A stretch of DNA of 48,390 nt from Bacillota bacterium. Its GTDB lineage: Bacteria > Bacillota > Clostridia > Clostridiales > Clostridiaceae. Each line of letters begins with the position of its first letter. The first letter of the stretch is position 1. The notes beneath the pieces are model-generated. The model did no database searches and had not been told where the DNA came from. It saw only the letters and a list, made by a program, of their open reading frames with translations. Where the stretch lies: NCBI GenBank assembly GCA_030706015.1, contig JAUZPI010000031.1, forward strand, positions 1 to 48,390, written 5' to 3'. This document shows positions 1 through 8,149 of this stretch, piece after piece. A program made the position numbers and the translations under genes.

Positions 1-100
1 TAAAGATTGCCTAAATATTTTAAAAATATATTGTGTAAAATTGGATACGTGTTTTTATCTTAATTGGATACTGTATCCTCATGGGGATATTATATCAACA

Positions 101-130
101 ATAGGTAATTTAAAATTAAAAATTGCCTAT
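101..130 (-). terminator. Hairpin downstream of small ORF remnant
   Basis: An inverted repeat (ATAGGTAATTT and AAATTGCCTAT, short AT loop) lies directly after the stop codon of the small minus-strand reading frame at 131-268. It may be a terminator, although no clean U-run follows it. Nearby, the 10-mer AATTGGATAC occurs twice (about 40 and 62). Confidence 0.35.
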
Positions 131-268
131 CTAAAGTAATTCATATAAAATGGCTTCCTTGTTACCATTATTAAATATATAATTCCACTTTTCTTTTTCT
201 ATTTCTCTTCCATTTTTCATTATGTGCTTTTCTATACTTTTCAATTGATTTTGTGTTAATATTCCCAT
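131..268 (-). pseudogene. 45-residue remnant resembling the N-terminus of a prenyltransferase-like protein
   Basis: A 45-residue reading frame starts with ATG eight bases after a good ribosome site (GGGGGGATACC). Its sequence (MGILTQNQLK at the start, NGREIEKEKWNYIFNNG in the middle) resembles the N-terminal segment of clostridial proteins related to prenyltransferase and terpene cyclase folds, in which a line such as KYQNDDGGFG follows. Here a TAG stop comes exactly where that continuation is expected, and the DNA beyond shows no continuation in any frame. I infer a truncated remnant. It could instead be a genuine small protein, since the start and ribosome site look intact. The family resemblance is from memory and was not tested. 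Confidence 0.4.
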
Positions 269-362
269 GGTATCCCCCCTTTTTATATTACGATTTTAAT
301 ATATTAAGCAGTTTTTGTATTGTAAAAATGCGACATGCTTTTATTTCTGTTCTTCAAAAGAA

Positions 363-506
363 CTAGTGCCTGCTGTGGCGTACTTCTATGATACTTTTTA
401 AATTATTAATCATATGTGCTTGGTCTGAAGATTCATATCTGTTGTTCAGTAAACTAACTGTTATTCTTTTTTCAATACCATAAACTTCACATATCTCTTT
501 AATTCT
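363..506 (-). pseudogene. Unrecognised gene fragment without a start codon
   Basis: One minus-strand frame is open for about 48 codons and looks protein-like (IKEICEVYGIEKR, then LLNNRYESSDQAHMINNLK), ending at a TAG. It has no start codon. An ATG in a different frame (about 540) reads toward it but hits a stop, consistent with a frameshift in a former gene. I do not recognise the family. Together with the remnant at 131-268 it suggests that this end of the window is decaying sequence. Confidence 0.25.
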
Positions 507-720
507 TCATATATTACAAACATACTTAAACTGTATTCCATATAAGCAAGTTTCTAAATGGTATAAATATTATTTTTTTTAAATGTTTTACATACACAAA
601 TGCTAAACAAATACCCAAAATGCCCAACACCACCACTTGATACACGCTATTATTGCGTATTTATGTATCCTGGGGTCGCAAATTCCTAAAACTTAGTCCA
701 TGAGAACATAAACACATATG

Positions 721-749
721 AAAAAAGGGCTAAATCTCTCTAACCCTTT
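721..749 (-). terminator. Intrinsic terminator of rlmD
   Basis: On the minus strand, AAAGGGTTA and TTTAGCCCTTTTTT form a short G-C rich stem followed by six U residues. It lies just beyond the repeat copy at 777-788, next to what looks like the original end of rlmD. Confidence 0.75.
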
Positions 750-776
750 GATACCATCCTATTTCTTCTCTATCCT

Positions 777-906
777 AACAACGGTCTCAGCAGTAGGTTT
801 CATCAAATCAGATTTCGCTTCTCTCATCTTCTTTGGAAACCCTTGCATGGACCGTTGTAAACAGCTTACTTCGTCGTTAACTCCTTGTAAGCTGAACAAC
901 GGTCTC
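777..906. repeat. 118-bp insertion flanked by 12-bp direct repeats, with internal palindrome
   Basis: The 12-mer AACAACGGTCTC occurs at 777-788 and again at 895-906, exactly 118 bases apart. Between the copies lies an imperfect palindrome: minus strand GACCGTTGTTCAGCTTAC, about 17 unpaired bases, then GTAAGCTGTTTACAACGGTC. The right copy lies in the last codons of rlmD. After the left copy the minus strand reads AGGATAGAGAAGAAATAG (RIEKK stop), a plausible original C-terminus, followed at once by the rlmD terminator. I infer a small palindromic insertion or local duplication that replaced the end of the protein. Confidence 0.55.
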
Positions 907-2277
907 AACGTGAGCCGTATGCGGGAACATATCCACAGGCTGAACCTCTAATGTCCTATAACCTAATTCCTCCAAAATTCCTAAGTCTCTTGCTAGGGTT
1001 GACGGATCACAGGACACATATACTATTCTTCTAGGCTTCATTTTAGCTAGCGACTCTAAAAGTGATTTCTCGCAGCCTTTTCTTGGGGGATCTACTACAA
1101 CTACATCAGCCTTTATACCTTTATTAATTAAATCAGGAATTACTTTTTCGGATTCACCAACAATAAATTCAGCATTTGTTACATTATTAACCTGAGCATT
1201 TATTTTTGCATTTTCTATAGCTTGAGGTATTATTTCTACTCCATATACCTTTTTAGCTTTTTGAGATAAAAATAATGATATAGTTCCTGTTCCACAGTAA
1301 GCATCAAATACTATTTCGTCTCCTGTAAGACCAGCATATTCTAATGCCTTGATGTAAAGCACTTCTGTTTGTTCTGGGTTAACCTGAAAGAATGACAGCG
1401 GCGATATATTGAATTTAAAATCCCCTATGTAATCACTTATTACATCGCTGCCCCAAAGGGTTTTGCACTGCTGGCCAAGTATTACATTGGTCTTTTTAGA
1501 GTTTATATTTTGCACAATACTCTTTAGTCCTTCTATTTCTTTTGTTAGCACTTCTATTAGTTTTTCTACATGTTTCACCATTGGCTCATTGGTTACTATT
1601 ACAACCATAACTTCTCCAGTTTTAAAACCCTTACGAACCATTATGTGTCTAATGTTTCCTGTACCCTTTTGTTCATCATAAGGCCTTATCTTATATTGCT
1701 GCATCCAGTTTCTGAAGATAGCTATTATTTTATCTCCTACTTCGGGTTGTATATGACACTGCTGCATATCGATAATATCATGGCTTTTAGGAGCATAAAA
1801 ACCTATTCTCACCTCTCCATTTTCCTCTCCAACTGGGAGCTGCACTTTATTTCTATATTTAAATGGATTTTTCATTCCTATAGTATCGTGAAGAACTATA
1901 GCCTGAGAATTATTTTCAGCCTCATCCGCTACTTCTAGCTTACCAATTCTAGTTAGGCAATCTTTAACTCTTTGTTTCTTAAAGTTCAGTTGTCCTTCAT
2001 AGGATAAATGCTGAAGCTGACAGCCTCCGCATCTTTTATAAATACCGCAAACCGGTTCCGTTCTATTCTCTGATATATTTAATATATTTATCAGTTTTCC
2101 CACTGCATAGTTTTTTGTTATCTTTATAATCTTTATTTCTACTCTTTCACCAACCAAAGCACCCTTTACAAATACAGTGAAGTCATTAATCTTTCCTACA
2201 CCTTCTCCTTCAAAGCCCATACTTGTAATATCTATTATATAATCTTTATTTTTTTCCACAGGTATATTTTCCTTCAT
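877..2277 (-). CDS. rlmD: 23S rRNA (uracil-5-)-methyltransferase, RlmD/RlmCD/RumA type
   Basis: This 466-residue protein is a TrmA/RumA-family RNA methyltransferase that makes 5-methyluridine in 23S rRNA using S-adenosylmethionine. An N-terminal TRAM RNA-binding domain covers about residues 5-65. An iron-sulfur motif follows (CGIYKRCGGCQLQH, about 97-110). The C-terminal half is the methyltransferase fold, with FDAYCGTGTISLFL for cofactor binding, the motif VVDPPRKGC, and the nucleophile region YVSCDPSTLARD. Family members in Gram-positives (RlmCD) can modify two uridines, and sequence alone does not say which apply here. The last residues (ETVVQLTRS) seem altered by the insertion at 777-906; the active site is untouched, so the enzyme should work. 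The gene appears to be transcribed alone. Confidence 0.93.
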   Translation of the reverse strand: MKENIPVEKNKDYIIDITSMGFEGEGVGKINDFTVFVKGALVGERVEIKIIKITKNYAVGKLINILNISENRTEPVCGIYKRCGGCQLQHLSYEGQLNFKKQRVKDCLTRIGKLEVADEAENNSQAIVLHDTIGMKNPFKYRNKVQLPVGEENGEVRIGFYAPKSHDIIDMQQCHIQPEVGDKIIAIFRNWMQQYKIRPYDEQKGTGNIRHIMVRKGFKTGEVMVVIVTNEPMVKHVEKLIEVLTKEIEGLKSIVQNINSKKTNVILGQQCKTLWGSDVISDYIGDFKFNISPLSFFQVNPEQTEVLYIKALEYAGLTGDEIVFDAYCGTGTISLFLSQKAKKVYGVEIIPQAIENAKINAQVNNVTNAEFIVGESEKVIPDLINKGIKADVVVVDPPRKGCEKSLLESLAKMKPRRIVYVSCDPSTLARDLGILEELGYRTLEVQPVDMFPHTAHVETVVQLTRS

Positions 2278-2372
2278 ATATATCCATCCTTTTCATCTGC
2301 TCTGTACCTTGATATTATACCTTGAACTTACTCTCCTCACAAGAGTAACAGTTTTATTAGAGCAAATAAATA

Positions 2373-2389
2373 GAGCAGTCTAGCTGCTC
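2373..2389 (-). terminator. Short hairpin after the DUF1540 gene
   Basis: GAGCAG and CTGCTC pair around a five-base loop, followed on the minus strand by TATTTATTTG. This is a modest intrinsic terminator about 14 bases beyond the stop codon. Confidence 0.5.
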
Positions 2390-2402
2390 CATTTAAAATA
2401 TA

Positions 2403-2765
2403 TTATCGCTTATTAATAAAAGTATCGCATTTAGTTATCTTGCTTTTCTCTAATTTGTCTCCAATAATCTCTACATTTTTTGCTGAGCACTTTTCATGCT
2501 TATTATATACGCATTTTACTGCATCACATTTTATAATTGGACTCATCTCTATAGTATTTCCGCTAAATAGCTGCCTTATTTCACCTGGTATATTCATATT
2601 AGCTAGATTTGAAAAAGCATTTATTATTCCTTTTTCTGCAAAGGTATTGCATTTTGTTTCATCTGAATACCCAGCTGATTCACCATAAACATGTATTACA
2701 GTAGCTGAACAAAATCCATTCAAATTATTAACACAACTTAAAGCGCTGCACATTAAATCAGCCAT
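2403..2765 (-). CDS. Protein with two DUF1540 domains
   Basis: This 120-residue protein carries two copies of the small cysteine-rich DUF1540 domain, common in clostridia and of unknown function. Copy one covers about residues 5-42 (CSALSCVNNLNGFCSA, then TKCNTF). Copy two covers about residues 79-117 (CDAVKCVYNKHEKCSA, then TKCDTF). Each has four cysteines in the same spacing, which suggests metal binding. The spacer of about 35 residues contains GEIRQLFSGN and has no recognised domain. There is no signal peptide or membrane segment. A ribosome site (AAGGAGGAATT) precedes the ATG. The gene stands alone between two terminator-like hairpins. I cannot assign a biochemical role. Confidence 0.8.
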   Translation of the reverse strand: MADLMCSALSCVNNLNGFCSATVIHVYGESAGYSDETKCNTFAEKGIINAFSNLANMNIPGEIRQLFSGNTIEMSPIIKCDAVKCVYNKHEKCSAKNVEIIGDKLEKSKITKCDTFINKR

Positions 2766-2852
2766 AATAATTCCTCCTTAAGAACACATACTAAACAGGA
2801 TTAATATAATTAGTTTCCTATTTTTAGAGGAATTTTATTCAAGCATATTTAT

Positions 2853-3182
2853 TTAATACTCTATCTCTAATTGGGTTCCAACCCTAATGAGATTATGAAA
2901 TTCTACTATGTCCTTGGAGTTCATTACTATGTCTCCAGCAGATACAGCCTTTCCCAGATTCTCCTCATCCAAAGTACCAGCTATTCCATAGTCCTTGAAG
3001 AACTCAATGCATCTCTTGCTGTGATCCAATTTATCTAACCTATACTTCTTTAAAACTTTATAGTTACCTACAGGAGTAGGCGAAATTTCCTTACCAATAG
3101 CAATACTGTAAGACCTCAACAGTTTGTTTTCCTTATAAACGTATAGCTTTCTTTTCATCAATGAAACTTGTACCTTAAGCAT
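2853..3182 (-). CDS. YkuD (L,D-transpeptidase) fold protein lacking catalytic residues
   Basis: This protein of about 109 residues has the length and motif order of a minimal YkuD domain: KRKLYVYKENKLLRSYSIAIGK at the start, TPVGNYKV, then YGIAGT and SAGDIVM. Active L,D-transpeptidases, which crosslink peptidoglycan through cysteine chemistry, read YGIHGT and SHGCIRM at those places. Here both histidines are alanine and the catalytic cysteine is aspartate. I therefore infer a non-enzymatic member, for example a binding or regulatory protein, or a gene losing its function. No signal peptide or anchor is seen. I prefer the ATG at 3182 because AAGGG precedes it; an upstream in-frame ATG at 3209 has no ribosome site. 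Confidence 0.7.
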   Translation of the reverse strand: MLKVQVSLMKRKLYVYKENKLLRSYSIAIGKEISPTPVGNYKVLKKYRLDKLDHSKRCIEFFKDYGIAGTLDEENLGKAVSAGDIVMNSKDIVEFHNLIRVGTQLEIEY

Positions 3183-3273
3183 ATTTCTTACCCTTAAAAT
3201 TTTTCTCATTTTATACTATGAATAAAACTTCTATTGGCGATTATATAAAAAGGAGTTTATGGGCAAAAAAATA

Positions 3274-3289
3274 AGCACCCAAGGGTGCT
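3274..3289 (-). terminator. Hairpin with U-run between pyk and the YkuD-like gene
   Basis: AGCACCC and GGGTGCT form a tight stem followed on the minus strand by TATTTTTTT. It is the second terminator-like element downstream of pyk and isolates the YkuD-like gene. Confidence 0.65.
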
Positions 3290-3390
3290 CAAGGTGAATC
3301 AGTTGCCATTTTATACAAACATCCTTTTTATTTTATCATTTTATTATTTTGACCACAATATAAAACATTATACATTTTTTATGAAAAAAA

Positions 3391-3421
3391 GAGACTGCAA
3401 GCCCCTACGTCAAACAATCCC
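3391..3421 (-). terminator. Intrinsic terminator of pfkA-pyk
   Basis: GGGATTGT pairs with GCAGTCTC through G-C, A-U and G-U pairs, followed by seven U residues on the minus strand, about 30 bases after the pyk stop codon. Confidence 0.6.
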
Positions 3422-3451
3422 TTTTTATATATAATTTTTTATTAACTAATA

Positions 3452-5209
3452 TTAGATTATGTTAGCTCTTCCGCTGTATACAACGCCTCTTCCAGCATCT
3501 ACAGTTACGAATGAACCTGATTTTATTGTTTCAGTTGCTCCACCAGCATTGCAGATTAATGGTATATCTCTTGATATACATTCTATAGCTAAGTGAGAAG
3601 TTAATCCACCTTCTTCAGCAATTACACCTGCAACTCTGTCTAAAACTTCGATATAGTTTTTATCTAAGTTTTTAACAACTAATATATCATCTTTTTCAAC
3701 TTTTTCTACAGCTTCTGCTGCATTGTTAACTACTTTAGCATTTCCAAAGCCATGGTTTCTAGCTGCGCCTTTTCCTTGAACTAAAACGTCACCTACAATG
3801 TGAACCTTCATCATGTTTGTAGTTCCTGAGAAATGAACAGGTATACCAGCTGCAACAACAACTAGATCTCCATTCTTAACATATCCAGCTTCTTTAGCTT
3901 TGTTTACAGATTCATTGATTAATTCATCTGTTGATTCAACTTTATCAGCATGGATTGGGAATACTCCCCAGTTTAATGCCAGGCCTCTAGCAACTTTATC
4001 ATTTGGAGTAACAGCGATTACTGGGCATTCTGGTCTGTATTTTGAAACCATTCTTGCTGTGTTTCCACTTTGAGTAGCTGTTACTAAAGCTGAAGCCTTA
4101 AGTTCAGCAGCAGTTGTGCAAGTAGCTAAGCTTATAGCGTTTGCTACGTTAGGTATAGTAGCTTCTTTTCTCTTGTTTAATGCTAGTTCATAGTCTATTT
4201 TTGCTTCAGCAGCTTGAGCTATTTTAGCCATAGTTTGAGCAGCTTCAACTGGGTATGAACCATTTGCTGATTCTCCACTAAGCATTATAGCATCAGTACC
4301 ATCGAATATAGCGTTAGCTATATCTGAAGCTTCTGCTCTAGTTGGTCTTGGGTTTCTTATCATAGAATCAAGCATTTGAGTAGCTGTTATAACAGCCTTT
4401 CCTGCTTTGTTACATTTTTCGATTATCATTTTTTGAGTTAATGGAACATTTTCTATTGGAATTTCAACACCCATGTCTCCTCTAGCAACCATTATACCAT
4501 CAGAGAATTTTATGATTTCATCGATGTTGTCAACACCTTCTTGGTTTTCGATTTTAGAGAATATTTGAATATGGCTTCCACCATTTTCTTCTAATACTTT
4601 TCTGATTGCTAAAACGTCAGCAGCTTTTCTTATGAAAGATGCAGCTACAACGTCTACTCCAACTTCACAACCAAACACTAAATCTGCTTTATCCTTATCT
4701 GTCATTGCAGGAAGCTTTATTGAAACGTTTGGTACGTTAACTCCTTTATGAGTTCCAACTAAACCTGTATTAGCTACTGTACAGATAACATTAGTTCCTT
4801 CGATAGCTTCTACAGTTAATCCTACAAGACCGTCATCGATTAATACAGTGTTTCCTGGCTTAACATCTTTATAAAGATTAGTGTAAGTGATTGAACATTT
4901 TGTTGTATCACCAACTACTTCTTCTCCACAATAGATAGTGAACTTTTCACCTTTTTGAAGCTCAACCTTAGATGGCTCGAATTTATGAGTTCTTATTTCT
5001 GGTCCCTTTGTGTCAAGCACTACTGCTATTGGTTTATTATATTTTTCTCTTAATTTTTTAACTAAGTCAATTCTTGTTTTATGTTCTGCATGGTCACCAT
5101 GTGAAAAGTTGTGTCTTGAAGCACTCATTCCAGCTTCGATAAGTTTTGATAATACTTCTTCAGTATCACTTGCTGGTCCGATAGTAAATAACATTTTAGT
5201 CTTCTGCAT
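3452..5209 (-). CDS. pyk: Pyruvate kinase with C-terminal PEP-utiliser domain
   Basis: Pyruvate kinase converts phosphoenolpyruvate and ADP to pyruvate and ATP, the last step of glycolysis. The protein has 585 residues: the catalytic barrel with the inserted B domain (KTKMLFTIGP at the start, VVLDTKGPEIRTH, the MVARGDMGVEIP signature, ATQMLDSM), the allosteric domain to about residue 470, and an extra C-terminal domain of about 110 residues homologous to the phosphohistidine domain of PEP-utilising enzymes, with GGLTSHLAIECISRD. That extra domain is usual in Bacillus and Clostridium pyruvate kinases. I chose the ATG at 5209 because GAGGAG precedes it; an upstream ATG at 5233 has no ribosome site. 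It follows pfkA by 51 bases and is co-transcribed with it. Confidence 0.96.
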   Translation of the reverse strand: MQKTKMLFTIGPASDTEEVLSKLIEAGMSASRHNFSHGDHAEHKTRIDLVKKLREKYNKPIAVVLDTKGPEIRTHKFEPSKVELQKGEKFTIYCGEEVVGDTTKCSITYTNLYKDVKPGNTVLIDDGLVGLTVEAIEGTNVICTVANTGLVGTHKGVNVPNVSIKLPAMTDKDKADLVFGCEVGVDVVAASFIRKAADVLAIRKVLEENGGSHIQIFSKIENQEGVDNIDEIIKFSDGIMVARGDMGVEIPIENVPLTQKMIIEKCNKAGKAVITATQMLDSMIRNPRPTRAEASDIANAIFDGTDAIMLSGESANGSYPVEAAQTMAKIAQAAEAKIDYELALNKRKEATIPNVANAISLATCTTAAELKASALVTATQSGNTARMVSKYRPECPVIAVTPNDKVARGLALNWGVFPIHADKVESTDELINESVNKAKEAGYVKNGDLVVVAAGIPVHFSGTTNMMKVHIVGDVLVQGKGAARNHGFGNAKVVNNAAEAVEKVEKDDILVVKNLDKNYIEVLDRVAGVIAEEGGLTSHLAIECISRDIPLICNAGGATETIKSGSFVTVDAGRGVVYSGRANII

Positions 5210-5260
5210 TATAATACTCTCCTCATCATTCAAATTCTTATTTTTATTTATCTATTTTAA

Positions 5261-6220
5261 TTATTTGGATAACATATTAGCTATTTCGAATAATTTTTCG
5301 TCGAACTTTCTTGGCATTGCTAATGCTTCATCTATATCGTCATCAACAATTTGTCCATCTCTCATTCCAACAACTCTTGAAGTCTTTCCTTCAATTAACA
5401 ATTCAACTGCTTTAACACCCATTCTTGATGCAAGCATTCTATCGAAAGCTGAAGGACTTCCGCCTCTTTGAATGTGTCCAAGTATTGTTGCTCTTGTTTC
5501 GATACCTGTAACTTCTTCAACCTTTTTAGCTAATTCATTAGCACCGCCAACACCTTCTGCAAGAAGTATTAGGTTATGGATTTTTCCTTTTAATTTTCCT
5601 TCAAGTATTGTTCTGCAAAGTTCATCAAAGTCATATCCTTTTTCAGGAATTATAACTCCTTCAGCTCCTCCAGCTATACCTGTATAAAGAGCTATATCTC
5701 CACAGTCTCTTCCCATTACTTCAACAATACTTACTCTTTCGTGGGAGCTTGAAGTATCTCTTAATTTATTTATAGCATCTAAAACTGTATTTAAAGTAGT
5801 ATCAAATCCTATAGTGTAGTCAGTGTAAGTTAAGTCGTTATCTATTGTTCCCGGTAAACCAACTGTTGATACTCCTAGTTTTGATAATTTTTGTGCCCCC
5901 ATAAATGAACCATTTCCGCCTATAACTACTAATCCGTCAACACCAAATACCTTTAAAACATTTGCTGCTTTTTTTCTTCCTTCTTCTGTTAAGAATTCAG
6001 CACAACGAGCTGTTCTAAGGATTGTACCACCTCTTTGAATGATGTCAGAAACGCTTGTTCTGTTCATTTCAAAAATTTCACCATTTATTAATCCGCTGTA
6101 CCCTCTTTGTACACCCATTACTCTTACGCCTTTATCAAGTGCTGTTCTTACAACTGCTCTTATAGCAGCATTCATGCCTGGTGCATCTCCACCACTTGTC
6201 AACACAGCTATTGTTCTCAT
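5261..6220 (-). CDS. pfkA: ATP-dependent 6-phosphofructokinase
   Basis: Phosphofructokinase phosphorylates fructose 6-phosphate with ATP and commits sugar to glycolysis. The 319-residue length matches the bacterial PfkA family. Visible motifs are the ATP-binding start TSGGDAPGMNAAIRA, VIGGNGSF, the catalytic region PGTIDNDLTYTDYTIGFDT, VEVMGRDCGDIA, and LGHIQRGGSPSAFDR. AGGAGG lies seven bases before the ATG. It is the first gene of a pfkA-pyk operon, the usual Firmicute arrangement, giving coordinated control of two key glycolytic steps. A short hairpin (GGGAC and GTCCC) in the leader just upstream of the ribosome site may affect translation; this is inference. Confidence 0.96.
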   Translation of the reverse strand: MRTIAVLTSGGDAPGMNAAIRAVVRTALDKGVRVMGVQRGYSGLINGEIFEMNRTSVSDIIQRGGTILRTARCAEFLTEEGRKKAANVLKVFGVDGLVVIGGNGSFMGAQKLSKLGVSTVGLPGTIDNDLTYTDYTIGFDTTLNTVLDAINKLRDTSSSHERVSIVEVMGRDCGDIALYTGIAGGAEGVIIPEKGYDFDELCRTILEGKLKGKIHNLILLAEGVGGANELAKKVEEVTGIETRATILGHIQRGGSPSAFDRMLASRMGVKAVELLIEGKTSRVVGMRDGQIVDDDIDEALAMPRKFDEKLFEIANMLSK

Positions 6221-6405
6221 TATTTTTACCTCCTATGACCACAGGGACTTGTTATGTCCCACAAGCTTTATGAATTAGTTAAACCTATAAAGTTTATTTA
6301 CTTTCAATTTGATAATTATCAATTCTTTATCACACATATCTAATTTTAATAGAAATTGATAAAATATTCAATGCCTTATGAAAATATATTCATCTAAAAT
6401 TGAAG

Positions 6406-6442
6406 AATATTAGAGAGGATTTGAAAATCCTCTCTAATATTT
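6406..6442. terminator. Terminator between dnaE and pfkA
   Basis: A near-perfect 16-base inverted repeat, AATATTAGAGAGGATT and AATCCTCTCTAATATT, lies about 40 bases after the dnaE stop codon. U-rich tracts occur on both sides, so it should end dnaE transcription and separate it from pfkA. Confidence 0.75.
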
Positions 6443-6480
6443 TGTTTAATTTCACAAAAAATATACTCATATTATGTCTA

Positions 6481-7739
6481 TTACAACACTTTAACACTTT
6501 TTTCGCCAAATTTCTTTCTAAGGTATTCTAATATGTCGACACTTTCATCTATCCATAATTCCTTGTCTAACATAAACTTTTTTCTTTCTTTACTAGTACA
6601 TATACATACTGGCGTATTTCCCTGATACTGTAACAACATTGGTTTTATATCTGCTTTTACCTGATTAATATTTTTCTCGCTGTCTATAAGCACATATACA
6701 ACCGATGAACTTGCCTTCGCTAATGGTTGTATATCTTCACATAATATTTTAGGCTGCTCATCTTCTCTAATGCTTACTCTTCCCTTTATGGTAATAATTT
6801 CATCCACATTAATCAAATTAGAATACTTTTCAAGAGTTTTTGGGAATACAATGGCTTCTATAGTACCATATAGATCCTCTACTCTCATAAAAGCCATCAT
6901 GGTATTACTTTTTGTTACCTTTTTACTTACTTCGGATATAATACCACCAATCACCACTCTGTCACCATCACTTACTTTTAAGCTGTTAGCCACAGCAGTA
7001 TCTATTGCTGAATTCACTTCAGAAATATTATCTTCTAAGGATTCTTCAACGATAATATCCGAAATTTTTGTGTTTGTAGCAAGCTTTAGAGTTTCCTCAT
7101 AATCATCAAGAGGATGACCTGAAAGATATAAACCTGTCATTTCCTTTTCCATAGCAAGTATATATTTCTTATTGAACTCTTTTATTTGAGGATATTCTAC
7201 ATCTACGTTGTTATCCTCTTTAATGGCTGCACTCTCAAATAAACTTATCTGACCATCAATGTTCTTTTTTCTTTGGCTGCCTACTCCATCTAATACCTTT
7301 TCATAAACTGCAAGTATTCTGGATCTAAATACTTTAAAGGTGTCAAAGGCTCCTGCCTTAATAAGACTTTCCACTGCTCTTTTGTTTACACAGGATATGT
7401 CTATCTTGTTGCAAAAATCAGTAAGACCAGTAAACTTTCCTTTTTCTTCTCTTGATTTTACTATGCTCTCTATAACGTTAAAGCCAACATTCTTAACTGC
7501 TGCAAGACCAAAACGAATCTTATCACCTTGTACAGTAAATTTTGCATAACTTTCGTTTATATCGGGCAATAATAATTCTATTCCTAGTTCCTTGGCAAAT
7601 CTTATATAGAAGGCAACTTTTTCACTGCTGCCCATAACACTGTTAAGCATTGCTGCTATAAATTCTGTTGGATAGTAGTGCATTAAATATGCTGTCTGGA
7701 AACCTACTACTGCATAGGCTGCTGCATGGGACTTATTGA
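6481..7739 (-). CDS. dnaE: DNA polymerase III alpha subunit DnaE, exon 4 (C-terminal part)
   Basis: This is the last coding segment of dnaE, about 418 residues plus the split Phe codon. It begins within the conserved motif FNKSHAAAYAVVGFQTAYLM and continues through the fingers region, a helix-hairpin-helix part (FTGLTDFCNKID, LIKAGAFD), the LYLSGHPLDDYE motif, and an OB-fold (VVIGGIISEVSKKVTKSNTMMAFMRVEDL, about 100 residues) that binds single-stranded DNA. It ends with a variable tail. The exon is in frame with the preceding one only after removal of the group I intron at 7740-8149. An apparent ATG at 7776 lies inside the intron and is not a true start. Confidence 0.9.
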
Positions 7740-8149
7740 CAAATATTTTCATAAGTTTTAATCTTATGCCCAACATCTCTGATGGGGATCGGACTATATC
7801 ATTACCCTATAATTATTGAGGGTACAGGGCACTCGTGGAGAAAATTATTATTTAGGCTATTCATTTCTCTAGTCTCTGAACCTTCATCCATACTTTTATG
7901 CCATTCTGGACACTTGGCTGCGGATTAACCAATCCTTAAACTTTTTACTATACCTTTGACATTACTCATTGCCCTTATTTTATTTCTAAAATAAGTTAGT
8001 ATTTAAGGCTCTAAGGTATTTTCCGCAATTCACCCTGTTTTCTTTATAACTTACATCATAAAGGCACTCTTAACTTCTAACCATTTATTAAACTTTCTTT
8101 CCAAGTATATATTTGAGTTGAGGTATAAGAAATAATGGTTAAAATACAA
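7740..8149 (-). ncRNA. Group I intron 3 in dnaE (410 nt, no ORF)
   Basis: This self-splicing intron lacks an endonuclease. Core elements appear in the right order on the minus strand: P (AATTGCGGAA, 8021-8030), Q (TAATCCGCAGCC, 7915-7926), R (GGTTCAGAGACTAGAG, about 7868-7883) and S (GATATAGTCC, 7791-7800). P1 is supported by exon GCAU plus intron UU pairing with GAGUGC, which puts a U-G wobble at the 5' splice site, and the intron ends in G before TCAATAAG. Splicing joins GCA-T to TC-AAT to give AFNK, the family consensus. Its R-to-Q region closely resembles that of intron 1. Exact ends are inferred from frame and pairing. Confidence 0.88.

Larger units (their letters stand above)
269..776. 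other. Stretch without an intact gene
   Basis: No complete gene with a ribosome site is visible here. The stretch is AT-rich and holds one protein-like fragment (363-506) and the rlmD terminator at its right end. The only longer frame, starting near 718 on the plus strand, reads through the rlmD terminator and the antisense of rlmD, so I do not treat it as a gene. Confidence 0.5.

Noticed and set aside
1570..1938. Plus-strand reading frame of 122 codons
   Set aside because: It lies wholly antisense to the conserved rlmD gene, has no family resemblance and no ribosome site.
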